From the NCBI RefSeq assembly GCF_024753215.1, contig NZ_JANUGV010000002.1:971041-1035040 (forward strand): DNA of 64,000 nt. The letters are read 5' to 3'. The stretch is from Massilia solisilvae. GTDB lineage: Bacteria; Pseudomonadota; Gammaproteobacteria; Burkholderiales; Burkholderiaceae_D. Both the position numbers and the translations under genes were made by a program. Shown piece by piece: positions 9,513-17,807 of this stretch. Within the stretch, counting starts at the first letter, position 1. Every line of letters begins with the position of its first letter. The notes beneath the pieces were generated by a model. The model ran no database searches. It was not told the DNA's origin and worked only from the letters and a program-made list of their open reading frames with translations.

Positions 9513-9532
9513 TTGTTTAAATCGTTAAACAA
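9513..9532. promoter_or_regulatory. perfect palindrome, candidate operator
   Basis: Eight-base arms TTGTTTAA and TTAAACAA flank ATCG. The site ends two bases before the GGAG ribosome-binding site of the H1-like gene and is AT-rich in a GC-rich background. No T-run follows, so it is not a terminator. It is well placed to be an operator, possibly bound by the gene's own product. Confidence 0.5.
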
Positions 9533-9543
9533 TGGAGTAATCG

Positions 9544-10398
9544 ATGGCCCAGAAAGCACCCGCCAAAGCCGCGGCTAAGAAAAACGCGGCAAAAGTTGCG
9601 TCGGCGGAAGAGGCGCTTGCAACCGCGCCGGCCAAACGCGCAAGCAAGGCAGCACCCGCCGCAGGCGCAAAACGCGCCGCAGGCAGCACCACCAGCACAG
9701 TCAACAGCACGGCCGGCGCCAAGAAAGGCGCCGCCGCCAAGCCGGCAAAGCGAGCAGCCCAGGTGTCGGGCAAGTCCGCCATCAAGGCTGCCGCGGCAAA
9801 GCCGGCAGCCAAATCCGGCGCGGTAAAACCGGCAGCCAAGGCCGGCGCCGTCAAACCGGCTGCCAAGGCAGGCGTGGCCAAGCCGGCCGTCAAGTCCGGC
9901 GCAGCCACACCGGCCGTTAAGCCTGGCGCCGCAAAACGGGTCGCCAAGCCTGCGGTGGCGGCCAAGCTGGCGAAACCCGCCGCGAAACCCGCGGCAAAAC
10001 CGGCAGCAAAATCGTCGTCGAAACCGGCAGCCAAACAGCCGGCAGCGGGCGCGATCAAGCCCGCCGCAAAAGGCGCGCGCGCGCCGGGCCGGGCGTCCGC
10101 CGCCAAGTCCGCCGGCGTTGCCGCCGCGCGTCCGCTGGTGCGCCGGACAGCCGGCGACGGCGAAGCGGGCGCCAAAGAAAAGCAGCGCCTGGTACGCGAC
10201 AGCTTCACCATGCCCGAGCGTGAATACGCGGTGCTCGCCCAGGTCAAGCAGGCGTGCCTGAAGGCCGGCTTCGAAATCAAGAAGAGTGAGCTGCTGCGGA
10301 TCGGCGTTGCCCTCATCAGCCAGATCGACCTGGCGACGCTGCAAAGCGTGCTCTCGAGCCTGCCGCAACTCAAGACCGGGCGCCCGCGCAACCAGTGA
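9544..10398 (+). CDS. histone H1-like Ala/Lys/Pro-repeat protein with C-terminal RHH-like domain
   Basis: 284 residues. Residues 1-210 are a low-complexity basic tail built from AAKPA-type repeats, like the histone H1-like and AlgP-type nucleoid proteins. The last 70 residues are different: a possible beta strand (RDSFTMPERE), a helix, then KKSELLRIGVALI, which fits the strand-helix-helix pattern of ribbon-helix-helix DNA-binding domains. The likely role is DNA binding or compaction with a sequence-specific head. The domain call is from pattern only. A GGAG site lies 6 bases before the ATG. Confidence 0.8.
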   Translation: MAQKAPAKAAAKKNAAKVASAEEALATAPAKRASKAAPAAGAKRAAGSTTSTVNSTAGAKKGAAAKPAKRAAQVSGKSAIKAAAAKPAAKSGAVKPAAKAGAVKPAAKAGVAKPAVKSGAATPAVKPGAAKRVAKPAVAAKLAKPAAKPAAKPAAKSSSKPAAKQPAAGAIKPAAKGARAPGRASAAKSAGVAAARPLVRRTAGDGEAGAKEKQRLVRDSFTMPEREYAVLAQVKQACLKAGFEIKKSELLRIGVALISQIDLATLQSVLSSLPQLKTGRPRNQ

Positions 10399-10420
10399 GC
10401 TGCATCGGTCGCGCAACCGG

Positions 10421-10484
10421 TACGGTGGGCGGGTTTCCCGTCCACGCGTCCAGATAACGCCTGATTGGGCTGAACGCGTGGGCA
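10421..10484. repeat. dispersed repeat family B, degenerate copy
   Basis: Begins TACGGTGGGCGGG, then TCCACGCGT at 10441-10449, and ends with ACGCGTGGGCA at 10474-10484. The two inner arms can pair. The same layout, in a better copy, is at 55781-55882. Confidence 0.5.
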
Positions 10485-10519
10485 GGAGAACCTCGGGGCG
10501 CGGCAGCTTGTTGCGTCAA

Positions 10520-10807
10520 TCAATGCATCGACGCGTTGGTCAGCTCCTTCAGCTCGCGAATCGGGATGTTCGACTTCTCGTGCATGCGCAGCAGGATCGT
10601 CGCGCCCACGTTCAGCTTGCGGTGGCGGATCTTGCTGATGATCGGCGGTTGCACTTCCAGCACGCGGCACAGTTCCGCGTCGTTCTTCAGGTTCATGCGC
10701 TCGATCAGCGTGTCGAGCAGCTTGTTTGGCACAAAGCTCGACGGCTCCAGTGCCCGCGCACGTTGCATGGCCTCGAGCATTTCCTGTTTTCTTTGCCGTA
10801 CGCTCAT
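10520..10807 (-). CDS. small HTH-like protein, 95 aa
   Basis: Short protein with a helix-turn-helix-like stretch (LIERMNLKNDAELCRVLEV, then PPIISKIRHRKL), in which small residues and IxKIR resemble the recognition helix of Cro/CI-type folds. The start at 10807 is chosen over an ATG at 10819 because GGAGAAG lies the right distance before it and the upstream ATG would sit inside that ribosome-binding site. The gene stands alone. A regulatory role is inference only. Confidence 0.7.
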   Translation of the reverse strand: MSVRQRKQEMLEAMQRARALEPSSFVPNKLLDTLIERMNLKNDAELCRVLEVQPPIISKIRHRKLNVGATILLRMHEKSNIPIRELKELTNASMH

Positions 10808-10968
10808 GTACTTCTCCATCGTCTGTTGAACTTTGGTTAAGGACAGATCGTCAGTTCTGGAATGCCGGGCTGGCTCGGTGTTGTTTTATTGTTATCTTAT
10901 GTGGTGATAGTACTACGAGAACGCCGATCTCGACGCACTGTTCGTGAACAGTTCGGCAGCCGAGCTGG

Positions 10969-11619
10969 CTAACTCGTAGTTTCTTTCAGCCCGGAACGGG
11001 TGAGCACGAGAATGCGGTCGGCCATGGCTGCCGCCGCGTGGGAGTGGGTGACCATGATCGCCCCGGCGCCGCTGGCGCGGGTCTCGGCGCGTAGCAGCTG
11101 CAGGATGCCGTCGGCGGTCTCGGGGTCGAGGTTGCCGGTTGGTTCATCGGCCAGCAGCAGGGCGGGGCGGTGCACCAGCGCACGGGCGATCGCCACCCGC
11201 TGCAGTTCGCCGCCGGACAACTGGCGCGGGAAATCGTTGTCGCGCCCGCCGAGCCCGACCGCCGCCAGCATGCTGGACGCGCGCGCGGGCGGTTCTCCGT
11301 TGAGCAGCAGCGGCAGGGCAACGTTCTGCAGCAGCGTCAGGTGCGGCAGCACGTGGAATGCCTGGAAGATGAAGCCCATGCGCGAACGGCGCAGCCGGGT
11401 TGCCGCGTCATCGTCCAGCGCCGACATCGGCTGGCCGTCCACCAGCACCTGACCACTGTCCGGCGCATCCAGTCCCGCGATAATATTGAGCAGGGTTGAT
11501 TTGCCCACGCCCGATTCGCCCATGATGGCGACGAATTCGCCGGCCTCGAAGCGGTGCGACAGACCCGACAGTACCTGCCTGCCGCCGTAGGATTTGCCCA
11601 GGTTGACCAGTTCGAGCAT
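10969..11619 (-). CDS. ABC transporter ATP-binding protein, LolD/MacB-like
   Basis: 216-residue ATPase with Walker A GESGVGKST, Q-loop region FIFQAFHVLP, signature LSGGELQRVAIARAL and Walker B LLLADEPTGNLD. The GNLD ending and overall length match the LolD/FtsE/MacB group, which energises lipoprotein release, septation or efflux. No FtsX- or LolC-type permease lies within several kilobases on either side, so its membrane partner must be encoded elsewhere. The substrate is unknown. Confidence 0.85.
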   Translation of the reverse strand: MLELVNLGKSYGGRQVLSGLSHRFEAGEFVAIMGESGVGKSTLLNIIAGLDAPDSGQVLVDGQPMSALDDDAATRLRRSRMGFIFQAFHVLPHLTLLQNVALPLLLNGEPPARASSMLAAVGLGGRDNDFPRQLSGGELQRVAIARALVHRPALLLADEPTGNLDPETADGILQLLRAETRASGAGAIMVTHSHAAAAMADRILVLTRSGLKETTS

Positions 11620-11837
11620 CGTCAGCGTCCGCGCGGTCCGGTGGCAAAAAAACCGGGACGGGCGGCGGGCGGGCAGCAGCGAAAAGCGGGCATCGGGCGG
11701 TTACTCTCCTGGCCAGGTTGGTCCGGCGTCGCGCACGGTTGGCGTCAAGGCGGCGCGCGAATGCAAGGGATTCCGCTATGATGGCCAACACAGCAACATT
11801 CCCTAGCCATTCCGCATCGTGCGGCATGGCGGCACGA

Positions 11838-12812
11838 ATGATAAACCTTATGCTGACGTCATGCACGACCGAAACGCGACAAGCCAGCCCCAGCGCCCAT
11901 GATCCGGCCGAGCTTTCCGCTGGGCTCCTCGCGCGCGAGGCATCGATTTCCCCCAAGTTCCTGTACGACGCCCTCGGTTCCCGGCTGTTCGAGGCGATCT
12001 GCGAGCTGCCCGAGTACTACCCGACGCGCACCGAGGCCGCGATCTTCGAGCGTCACGGCGCCGACATCGCGCGTGCCGCAGGCGCCGGCGTCACGCTGAT
12101 CGACCTGGGCGCGGGCAATTGCGCCAAGGCGGCCGCACTGTTTCCGCTACTGCGGCCGCGCCAGTATGTGGCGGTGGACATTTCCACTGAGTTCGTCAGC
12201 GATGCGCTCGATCGCCTGCGCCTGCGTCATCCGGGCCTGGACATGCAGGCTTGCGGGCTCGATTTTTCGCAGCGCTTCGACCTGCCGCCCGGCGTGCGTG
12301 ACGAACGCCGGCTGTTCTTCTACCCCGGCTCGTCGATCGGCAACTTCAGCCCGGACGAGGCGGTTGCCTTCCTGCGCCGCCTGCGCGGGCAGTGCGGCGA
12401 CGACGGCGGCCTGCTCATCGGCATCGACCTGGACAAGGACAAGGCGGTGCTGGATGCCGCGTACGACGACGAGCTGGGCGTGACCGCCGCGTTCAACCGC
12501 AACGTGCTGCGCCACGCCAACCGCCTGGCGGGCGCCGACTTCGACATCCGGCGCTGGCGCCACCACGGTTTCTTCAATCCCGACGAAGGCCGGGTCGAGA
12601 TGCACCTGGAGGCTGAGCGCGACCAGATCGTGCGCTGGCGCGGCGGCGCGCGCGAGTTCGTCCGCGGCGAGCGCATCCACACCGAGAACAGCTACAAATA
12701 CCGCCCGGCCGACGCCATCGACCTGCTCGAACGCGGCGGCTTCGAGGCGGCGCGCATCTGGACCGACCTGCGGCGCTGGTTCGCCGTGATCCACGCGCAG
12801 GCGATGCACTGA
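11838..12812 (+). CDS. egtD: L-histidine N-alpha-methyltransferase (ergothioneine biosynthesis)
   Basis: Transfers three methyl groups from S-adenosylmethionine to histidine, giving hercynine. Family marks seen: KFLYDALGSRLFEAICELPEYYPTR-type N-terminus (DALGSRLFE, LPEYYPTR), the SAM-binding LIDLGAGNCAKAA, the FYPGSSIGNF motif and a late ENSYKY. From 11838 the product is 324 residues, the normal EgtD length; ATG at 11850 is equally possible and neither has a strong ribosome-binding site. The next gene, egtB, starts 1 base after the stop, so the two are cotranscribed. Confidence 0.92.
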   Translation: MINLMLTSCTTETRQASPSAHDPAELSAGLLAREASISPKFLYDALGSRLFEAICELPEYYPTRTEAAIFERHGADIARAAGAGVTLIDLGAGNCAKAAALFPLLRPRQYVAVDISTEFVSDALDRLRLRHPGLDMQACGLDFSQRFDLPPGVRDERRLFFYPGSSIGNFSPDEAVAFLRRLRGQCGDDGGLLIGIDLDKDKAVLDAAYDDELGVTAAFNRNVLRHANRLAGADFDIRRWRHHGFFNPDEGRVEMHLEAERDQIVRWRGGAREFVRGERIHTENSYKYRPADAIDLLERGGFEAARIWTDLRRWFAVIHAQAMH

Positions 12813-12813
12813 C

Positions 12814-14025
12814 ATGGACAACGAACTGCTGCGTCACTATGAGTCGGTGCGCCAGCGCTCGCTGCGGCTGGCCGAGCCGCTCAGTGCCGAAGACTGCTGC
12901 GCTCAGTCGATGCCCGACGCGAGCCCGGTCAAGTGGCACCTGGCGCACACCACCTGGTTCTTCGAAACCTTTGTGCTCGAGCCGCACGAGCCCGGCTTTG
13001 CACCGTTCGACCCGTCGTTCCGTTACCTGTTCAACTCGTACTACAACGGCATCGGAGCACGCCACCCCCGGCCGCAGCGCGGGCTGCTGACACGGCCGCC
13101 GCTGGCGCAGGTGCTGGCCTGGCGCGGCCAGGTGGACGAGCGCATCGCAGCGCTGGCTGCAAGCACCGGCGATGCGCTGCACGATCTGCTCACGCTCGGG
13201 CTGCACCACGAACAGCAGCACCAGGAGCTGATGCTCACCGACGTCAAGCACCTGCTGGCGCAACATCCCGCGGCGCCGGCCTACCTTGGCAGAGGCCTGC
13301 CGGCGGCGCCGCCGTCCGCCCCTCTCGGCTGGCAGCGCTTTGACGGCGGCCTGGTCGAGGTTGGCTACGAGGGCATCGGCTTTTGCTTCGATAACGAACT
13401 GCCGCGCCACCGCGCCTGGGTCGAGCCCTTCGAGCTTGCCACCCGGCTGGTCTCCAATGCCGAGTATGCGCGCTTCGTGGAGCAGGGCGGCTACCGCGAT
13501 CCGGCGCTGTGGCTGTCCGACGGCTGGGACCGCGTGGCGGCCGGCGAACTGGCGCACCCGCTCTACTGGCAGCGCGACGGCAACGGCGGCTGGCGCGAAT
13601 TCACGCTACAAGGGCTGGCTCCGCTCGACCCGCACCGCCCGGTCACGCACCTGTCGCTGTACGAGGCCGACGCCTACGCGCGCTGGTGCGGCGCGCGCCT
13701 GCCGACCGAGGCCGAGTGGGAACTTGCGGCGCGCGGCCAGGCCGTCGAAGAGGGCTCCTTGCATCCGTCGTCGGCGCCGCGCTTCGGGCTGTCCCAGCTG
13801 TTTGGCGCCTGCTGGCAATGGACCAGCAGCAGCTATGCGCCCTATCCGGGCTACCGGCCGCGGGACGGCGCGCTGGGCGAATACAACGGCAAGTTCATGG
13901 TCAACCAGTATGTGCTGCGCGGCTCATCGTGCGCCACGCCGGCCGGCCATGCGCGCGCCAGCTACCGCAACTTTTTTCCCGCCGGTGCGCGCTGGCAGTT
14001 CACCGGCATCCGACTGGCCAGATGA
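12814..14025 (+). CDS. egtB: ergothioneine biosynthesis sulfoxide synthase EgtB
   Basis: Iron enzyme that joins hercynine to a thiol donor with oxygen. 403 residues: an N-terminal DinB-like helical domain with PVKWHLAHTTWFFETF and the iron-ligand motif HEQQHQE (HxxxHxE), then a C-terminal formylglycine-generating-enzyme-type domain ending in RGSSCATP, RASYRNFF and GIRLAR. No egtA (gamma-glutamylcysteine ligase) or egtC (amidohydrolase) lies nearby, which would fit an enzyme that uses cysteine directly, though those genes could be elsewhere. The stop overlaps the next start in ATGA. Confidence 0.92.
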   Translation: MDNELLRHYESVRQRSLRLAEPLSAEDCCAQSMPDASPVKWHLAHTTWFFETFVLEPHEPGFAPFDPSFRYLFNSYYNGIGARHPRPQRGLLTRPPLAQVLAWRGQVDERIAALAASTGDALHDLLTLGLHHEQQHQELMLTDVKHLLAQHPAAPAYLGRGLPAAPPSAPLGWQRFDGGLVEVGYEGIGFCFDNELPRHRAWVEPFELATRLVSNAEYARFVEQGGYRDPALWLSDGWDRVAAGELAHPLYWQRDGNGGWREFTLQGLAPLDPHRPVTHLSLYEADAYARWCGARLPTEAEWELAARGQAVEEGSLHPSSAPRFGLSQLFGACWQWTSSSYAPYPGYRPRDGALGEYNGKFMVNQYVLRGSSCATPAGHARASYRNFFPAGARWQFTGIRLAR

Positions 14026-14951
14026 ACCGCATGCGCGGGCGCAGGACGCGATTGCTGAACCGGCGCGCCAACGCCTACATCCTGGCGCACCCGCTCGACT
14101 TCACGCTGCAGGTGCTCAAGTGCTTCAAGGCCAACCAGGGCCTGCTGCTGGCCGGCGCGGTCGCCTACTACGCACTGCTGTCGATCGTGCCGTTCCTGAT
14201 GCTGGTGGTGGTGGTGCTGTCGCACTTCATCGAACAAGGTGAGCTGCTCGAAACGCTGCGCCGCTACCTCGAACTGGTGGTGCCGAGCCAGTCGCGCCCC
14301 ATCGTGGCCGAGGTCGCCCATTTCCTCGACAACCGCGACCTGATCACCTGGGTGCTGGGCGGCACCATGCTGTTCTTCAGCTCGCTGGCGTTCACGGTGC
14401 TGGAAAACGCGATGAGCGTGATCTTCGTGCACCGGGTCGCGATCCGGCGCCGTCACTTCCTGGTGTCGGCGGTGCTGCCGTACTGCTACGTGCTGGCGCT
14501 TGGCGCCGGCGTCATGATCGTCACCCTGGTGGCCGGCGCACTGCAGGTGATGGGGCAGGAAAGCGTGAGCCTGTTCGGGCACACCTGGTCGCTGCACGGC
14601 ATTTCCGGCGCGCTGCTCTACCTGCTGGGCCTGGCCGGCGAAATCCTCGTGCTCACCTCGATCTACCTGGTGATGCCGGTCGGCCGGCTGGTGCCGTCGC
14701 ACGCGCTGGTCGGCGGTGTGACGGCGGCGCTGCTGTGGGAGATCGCGCGCCACGTGCTGGTCTGGTACTTCACCACACTGTCGCAGGTGAACCTGGTGTA
14801 CGGCTCGATGGCCACCGCGATCGTGGTCATGTTCAGCCTGGAGATCGGCGCCACGCTGCTGCTGTTCGGCGCCCAGGTGATCGCCGAGTACGAACGGGTC
14901 GGCCGCGCCTACGCCGACCGCAACCCGCGCCCGCTCACCACCCGGCCCTGA
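14022..14951 (+). CDS. YihY/BrkB family inner-membrane protein
   Basis: 309 residues with about six hydrophobic helices and the family hallmark around AGAVAYYALLSIVPFLML in the first helix, then YGSMATAIVVMFSLE near the end. The family was once called RNase BN or virulence factor BrkB; its biochemical function is not established. The start is the ATG at 14022, overlapping egtB by 4 bases, so it is translated with the ergothioneine genes. Whether it takes part in ergothioneine handling is unknown. Confidence 0.88.
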   Translation: MNRMRGRRTRLLNRRANAYILAHPLDFTLQVLKCFKANQGLLLAGAVAYYALLSIVPFLMLVVVVLSHFIEQGELLETLRRYLELVVPSQSRPIVAEVAHFLDNRDLITWVLGGTMLFFSSLAFTVLENAMSVIFVHRVAIRRRHFLVSAVLPYCYVLALGAGVMIVTLVAGALQVMGQESVSLFGHTWSLHGISGALLYLLGLAGEILVLTSIYLVMPVGRLVPSHALVGGVTAALLWEIARHVLVWYFTTLSQVNLVYGSMATAIVVMFSLEIGATLLLFGAQVIAEYERVGRAYADRNPRPLTTRP

Positions 14952-15114
14952 GCGCGGCGCCAGGCGGGCCGTTCCATTCGCCCCGGATAAACACGTGGCG
15001 AGCCCGCCACAGCTCCCCAAGCCTTTGACTCTCGTCAAATTCCCGTCATTGCCAAATGGCAGAGTTGATTCTCTGGATCAATAGCTTCAGGCGAAGAACT
15101 ATCGGAGGGGAATC

Positions 15115-15369
15115 ATGGCTGACCTTGAGCTTGGCAGCATCCTGTACGTGCTGGCCGCCCTGCTGGCTGCGGCGCTGGTGCTGGTTGCGGTGCGCCGCAT
15201 GCGCCGCATGCAACGGCGGCGCCGCCGCACCGCGGTTCAGGACGCCGGCCTGAAGCTCGCCTTCGACGCCTGCGCGCCCGAAGGCGGCGATCCCTCGCTC
15301 GAACCGTTCCGGCTTGGCAGGCTGCGCGGCGAAACGCTGGATGGCCCTGACCTGACCCGGCACCAGTGA
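15115..15369 (+). CDS. small single-pass membrane protein, 84 aa
   Basis: Not recognised. One N-terminal membrane helix (about residues 8-25, ILYVLAALLAAALVLVAV) is followed by a strongly basic stretch (RRMRRMQRRRRR), which would keep the rest in the cytoplasm, and a short tail. A good GGAGGGG ribosome-binding site precedes the ATG. It is convergent with the diguanylate cyclase downstream. Confidence 0.6.
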   Translation: MADLELGSILYVLAALLAAALVLVAVRRMRRMQRRRRRTAVQDAGLKLAFDACAPEGGDPSLEPFRLGRLRGETLDGPDLTRHQ

Positions 15370-15391
15370 TGCGCGAACCGCCGCCAAAACG

Positions 15392-16540
15392 TCAGAGCAG
15401 CACCGCGCGGCCGCGCCCGGCCGACTTGGCGGTGTAGAGGGCGTGGTCGGCGCGCTCGATCACCTGGCCGATCGGTTCGCCGTCGCGCACGCGGGTCAGG
15501 CCCGCTGAAAAGCGCAGGCGCAGTTGCGGCACGCTGCTTGATACGGCGGTGTCGGCCAGCGCCGCGCGCAGCCGCTCGATGCCAACGGTCGGCTCGCCCG
15601 GCCCGTTCTCCGGCAGGATCAACAGGAATTCCTCGCCGCCCCAGCGCCCGATCGCGTCGGTCGTGCGCAGCACCGCTTGCGCCTGCTGGGCAAAGCCGCG
15701 CAGGGCCTCGTCGCCCACGCAATGACCGTAACTGTCGTTGATCGCCTTGAAGTGGTCCAGGTCGATGAGGCCAACGTAGAAGCGCTGTCCGCCGCGCGTG
15801 CGGCGCTGCGCGTGCTCGTTCAGCAAATCGAGCATGTGGCGGCGGTTGGGCAGCCCGGTCAGCTCGTCATGCGTGGCCAGCTCGCGGATCTGGGCCAGCG
15901 CATCCTCCAGCGCCAGGCGCTGCGACTTGAGCCTGGCGCGCAGGCTGACCAGGTGGTTCGACAGCTGCGCGATGGCGGCCAGGACGGTGGCCGTCATCAC
16001 GAAGTTGAAGCATTCGAGCAGCGGCGGGTAGTGGGCCGGATCGGTGCGGCTGCGCCACAGCATCACGGCGCCGATCGCGACCAGCGTGTAGATGCAGGCC
16101 GCGCGCACGGCGGCCGCGCGCATGGTGAACATCCCGAAGGTCATCACCAGCACCAGCAGGGGCAAGGTGGCCGTATGCACAGGCCCCAGCGCGGCGTAGC
16201 CGGCCGCCACCAGCGATTGTGCGGCGATGATCTGCGGGTAGGCCAGCGTGGGGTCGGCAAAGCGCTGGTTGACGCCGCTGCGGATGATGACGAAGAAGGT
16301 TGCCATCGTGGCCGCCGCCAGCACGGCCACAACGGCGACATCGCGCCCGGGGAACACGTCGAGCACGGCCCCGGCGATGCACAGGGCAATGCCGATTGCG
16401 GTGACCAGTGAGGCGAGCAGCAGCACCGTCAGGCAGCGGCGCTGGCGCGGGTCGCTGGTCAGCAGCAGGTCGGCCAGCCGCGAGTGCGGCGCGGGAGCGC
16501 TGACGGGAGTCGACGACAGGGCGGCCAGTTTGGTAGGCAT
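15392..16540 (-). CDS. membrane diguanylate cyclase (GGDEF)
   Basis: 382 residues. Five to six membrane helices (about 30-200) are followed by a short coiled coil and a GGDEF domain starting at THDELTGLPNRRHML. The active signature is GGEEF and the inhibitory RxxD site (RTTD) lies five residues upstream, so the enzyme should convert two GTP to cyclic-di-GMP with product feedback. The ATG at 16540 is used; a TTG 15 bases upstream is in frame but has no better ribosome-binding site. The sensory input is not identifiable. Confidence 0.9.
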   Translation of the reverse strand: MPTKLAALSSTPVSAPAPHSRLADLLLTSDPRQRRCLTVLLLASLVTAIGIALCIAGAVLDVFPGRDVAVVAVLAAATMATFFVIIRSGVNQRFADPTLAYPQIIAAQSLVAAGYAALGPVHTATLPLLVLVMTFGMFTMRAAAVRAACIYTLVAIGAVMLWRSRTDPAHYPPLLECFNFVMTATVLAAIAQLSNHLVSLRARLKSQRLALEDALAQIRELATHDELTGLPNRRHMLDLLNEHAQRRTRGGQRFYVGLIDLDHFKAINDSYGHCVGDEALRGFAQQAQAVLRTTDAIGRWGGEEFLLILPENGPGEPTVGIERLRAALADTAVSSSVPQLRLRFSAGLTRVRDGEPIGQVIERADHALYTAKSAGRGRAVLL

Positions 16541-16752
16541 CGGCTGTTCTCGCAAGGGCGCCGCGCGGCGGCGAAATGCAAAGGATTATACAGCCGACAA
16601 CTTTCTGGAGTTATCTTTTATTAAAGCTAGTTGCAGAAAAAACACTTGCTGGTACCGGTCGGGCCAATGACGTGCCTGCTTTCAGCCAGCGCCTTGGGTA
16701 TCATGTGGCGCGGGCTGCGCGGGCGGCCTTTTCAGATGGGAAGGACGAACAG

Positions 16753-17169
16753 GTGGCACACCAGCGCATTCTTGAGGTCTCCACGCCGGGGCGCGGCACC
16801 CGCGACATCACCGAGGCCGTCGGCAAGGTCGTCGCGGAATCCGGGGTCCAGTGCGGGCTGGCGCACGTGTTCGTGCAGCACACCAGCTGCTCGCTGACGA
16901 TTACCGAGAATGCCGACCCCGACGTGCGGCGCGACCTGGAAACGATCATGGCCCGGCTGGCGCCGGACGGCGATCCCGACTACCGGCACGACACCGAAGG
17001 CCCGGACGACATGGCAGCCCATGCGCGCAGCGTGCTGACCGATGCCGGGTTGACGGTGCCGGTGGGCGGGGGGCGCCTGCTGCTCGGGACATGGCAGGGC
17101 ATTTACCTGTGGGAGCACCGCACGTCGGCGCACCGGCGCCGGGTGGTGGTGACGGTGCTGGGCGGCTGA
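16753..17169 (+). CDS. yjbQ: YjbQ family protein (UPF0047)
   Basis: 138 residues from a GTG start, the usual YjbQ length; AAGGA lies 7 bases before it, while the frame upstream of 16753 has no family similarity. Conserved blocks seen: HTSCSLTITENADPDVRRD, EGPDDMAAH and LGTWQGIYLWEHR. E. coli YjbQ has weak thiamine-phosphate synthase activity, but the true role of the family is unsettled. It is a single gene, convergent with the ParB-like module at 17173-17774. Confidence 0.9.
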   Translation: MAHQRILEVSTPGRGTRDITEAVGKVVAESGVQCGLAHVFVQHTSCSLTITENADPDVRRDLETIMARLAPDGDPDYRHDTEGPDDMAAHARSVLTDAGLTVPVGGGRLLLGTWQGIYLWEHRTSAHRRRVVVTVLGG

Positions 17170-17172
17170 GGT

Positions 17173-17487
17173 TCAGTCTGGCGCGAACACCTCAACGTTC
17201 CTGCCTCGGATCACGCTTTCGATCTCATGCGGTGAGCGTTGTCGGAGTTGGAAAAAAAGGTGCTCGATCCCCCGGTCATCGACGCTTGCCGTCAGCTTCA
17301 TGCCGTCCCCTTCGTACACTTCCATTCCGAGGGTGGAAGGCTGCTCTTGAAGATGCATGGCTTCAACGAGCGACTTCAATACTTCTGGCGCCACTCGATT
17401 TTCGGAAGAGAATTCCCAGCCGCATGCGCCCAGCCGCATTGACGTTTGCGATGGGAGTACGAAAACCGCCTGGTACTGGCTAGTCAT
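17173..17487 (-). CDS. hypothetical protein, possible immunity or partner of ParB-like module
   Basis: Unrecognised 104-residue soluble protein beginning MTSQYQAVFVLPS. The ATG at 17487 is chosen because AAGGA lies about 7 bases upstream and the ATG overlaps the stop of the ParB-like reading frame by 8 bases. That tight coupling, small size and soluble acidic character are typical of immunity or antidote genes behind toxin domains, but no known immunity family was recognised. Confidence 0.6.
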   Translation of the reverse strand: MTSQYQAVFVLPSQTSMRLGACGWEFSSENRVAPEVLKSLVEAMHLQEQPSTLGMEVYEGDGMKLTASVDDRGIEHLFFQLRQRSPHEIESVIRGRNVEVFAPD

Positions 17488-17774
17488 ACCTGTTTCCTTC
17501 GCTGTCATCCGCCTGGACCGGGATATTCTCGAGGCCGGCTCGGGCGGCGGCGAGGGCGCGGTGATCGCCGTCCGAAATGACAATCCGGCCATCCTTCAAC
17601 CGCACCGCGCTGACCGGTCGGTTCTGGTCATAGCCGCGCTTCCTCATATCCGCCTCAAGCCTTTTTGACAAGAGATCCGTTCATTTGTTGCCTCGCCTGT
17701 TGGAAGACCAGCTTCTTCGGATTGACTTGAAGGATCTCGTTTGTCACCTCGGCCTCGTCGGTTTGCCATCGCAT
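17480..17774 (-). pseudogene. ParB-like nuclease-domain protein, frameshifted
   Basis: Two frames together make one ParB-like domain. The first starts at ATG 17774 and reads EILQVNPKKLVFQQARQQM, reaching a stop at about 17656. The second, entered near 17665, continues EADMRKRGYDQNRPVSAVRL and ISDGDHRALAAARAGL to 17480. The join falls in a run of five A (minus strand, 17662-17666): removing one A gives a continuous reading through VKRLEADM. The pattern ILxVNPxxL ... GYDxxxPxxVxxLxDGxxxxxDGxHRxxAAxxAGL matches ParB-like domains found at the ends of polymorphic toxins. It could be a decayed gene, a sequencing error or a slippage site. Confidence 0.55.
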
Positions 17775-17807
17775 GAATGAGTGTAATGGCCACCGGACGG
17801 TTCGAGT

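Noticed and set aside
9780..10110. Direct repeats in the H1-like gene as a CRISPR array or satellite
   Set aside because: The repeats follow the codon frame and encode the AAKPA tail. Unit length varies and there are no unique spacers.
16576..16752. 59-residue N-terminal extension of YjbQ
   Set aside because: The extension is not family-like. The GTG at 16753 has a ribosome-binding site and yields the standard 138 residues.
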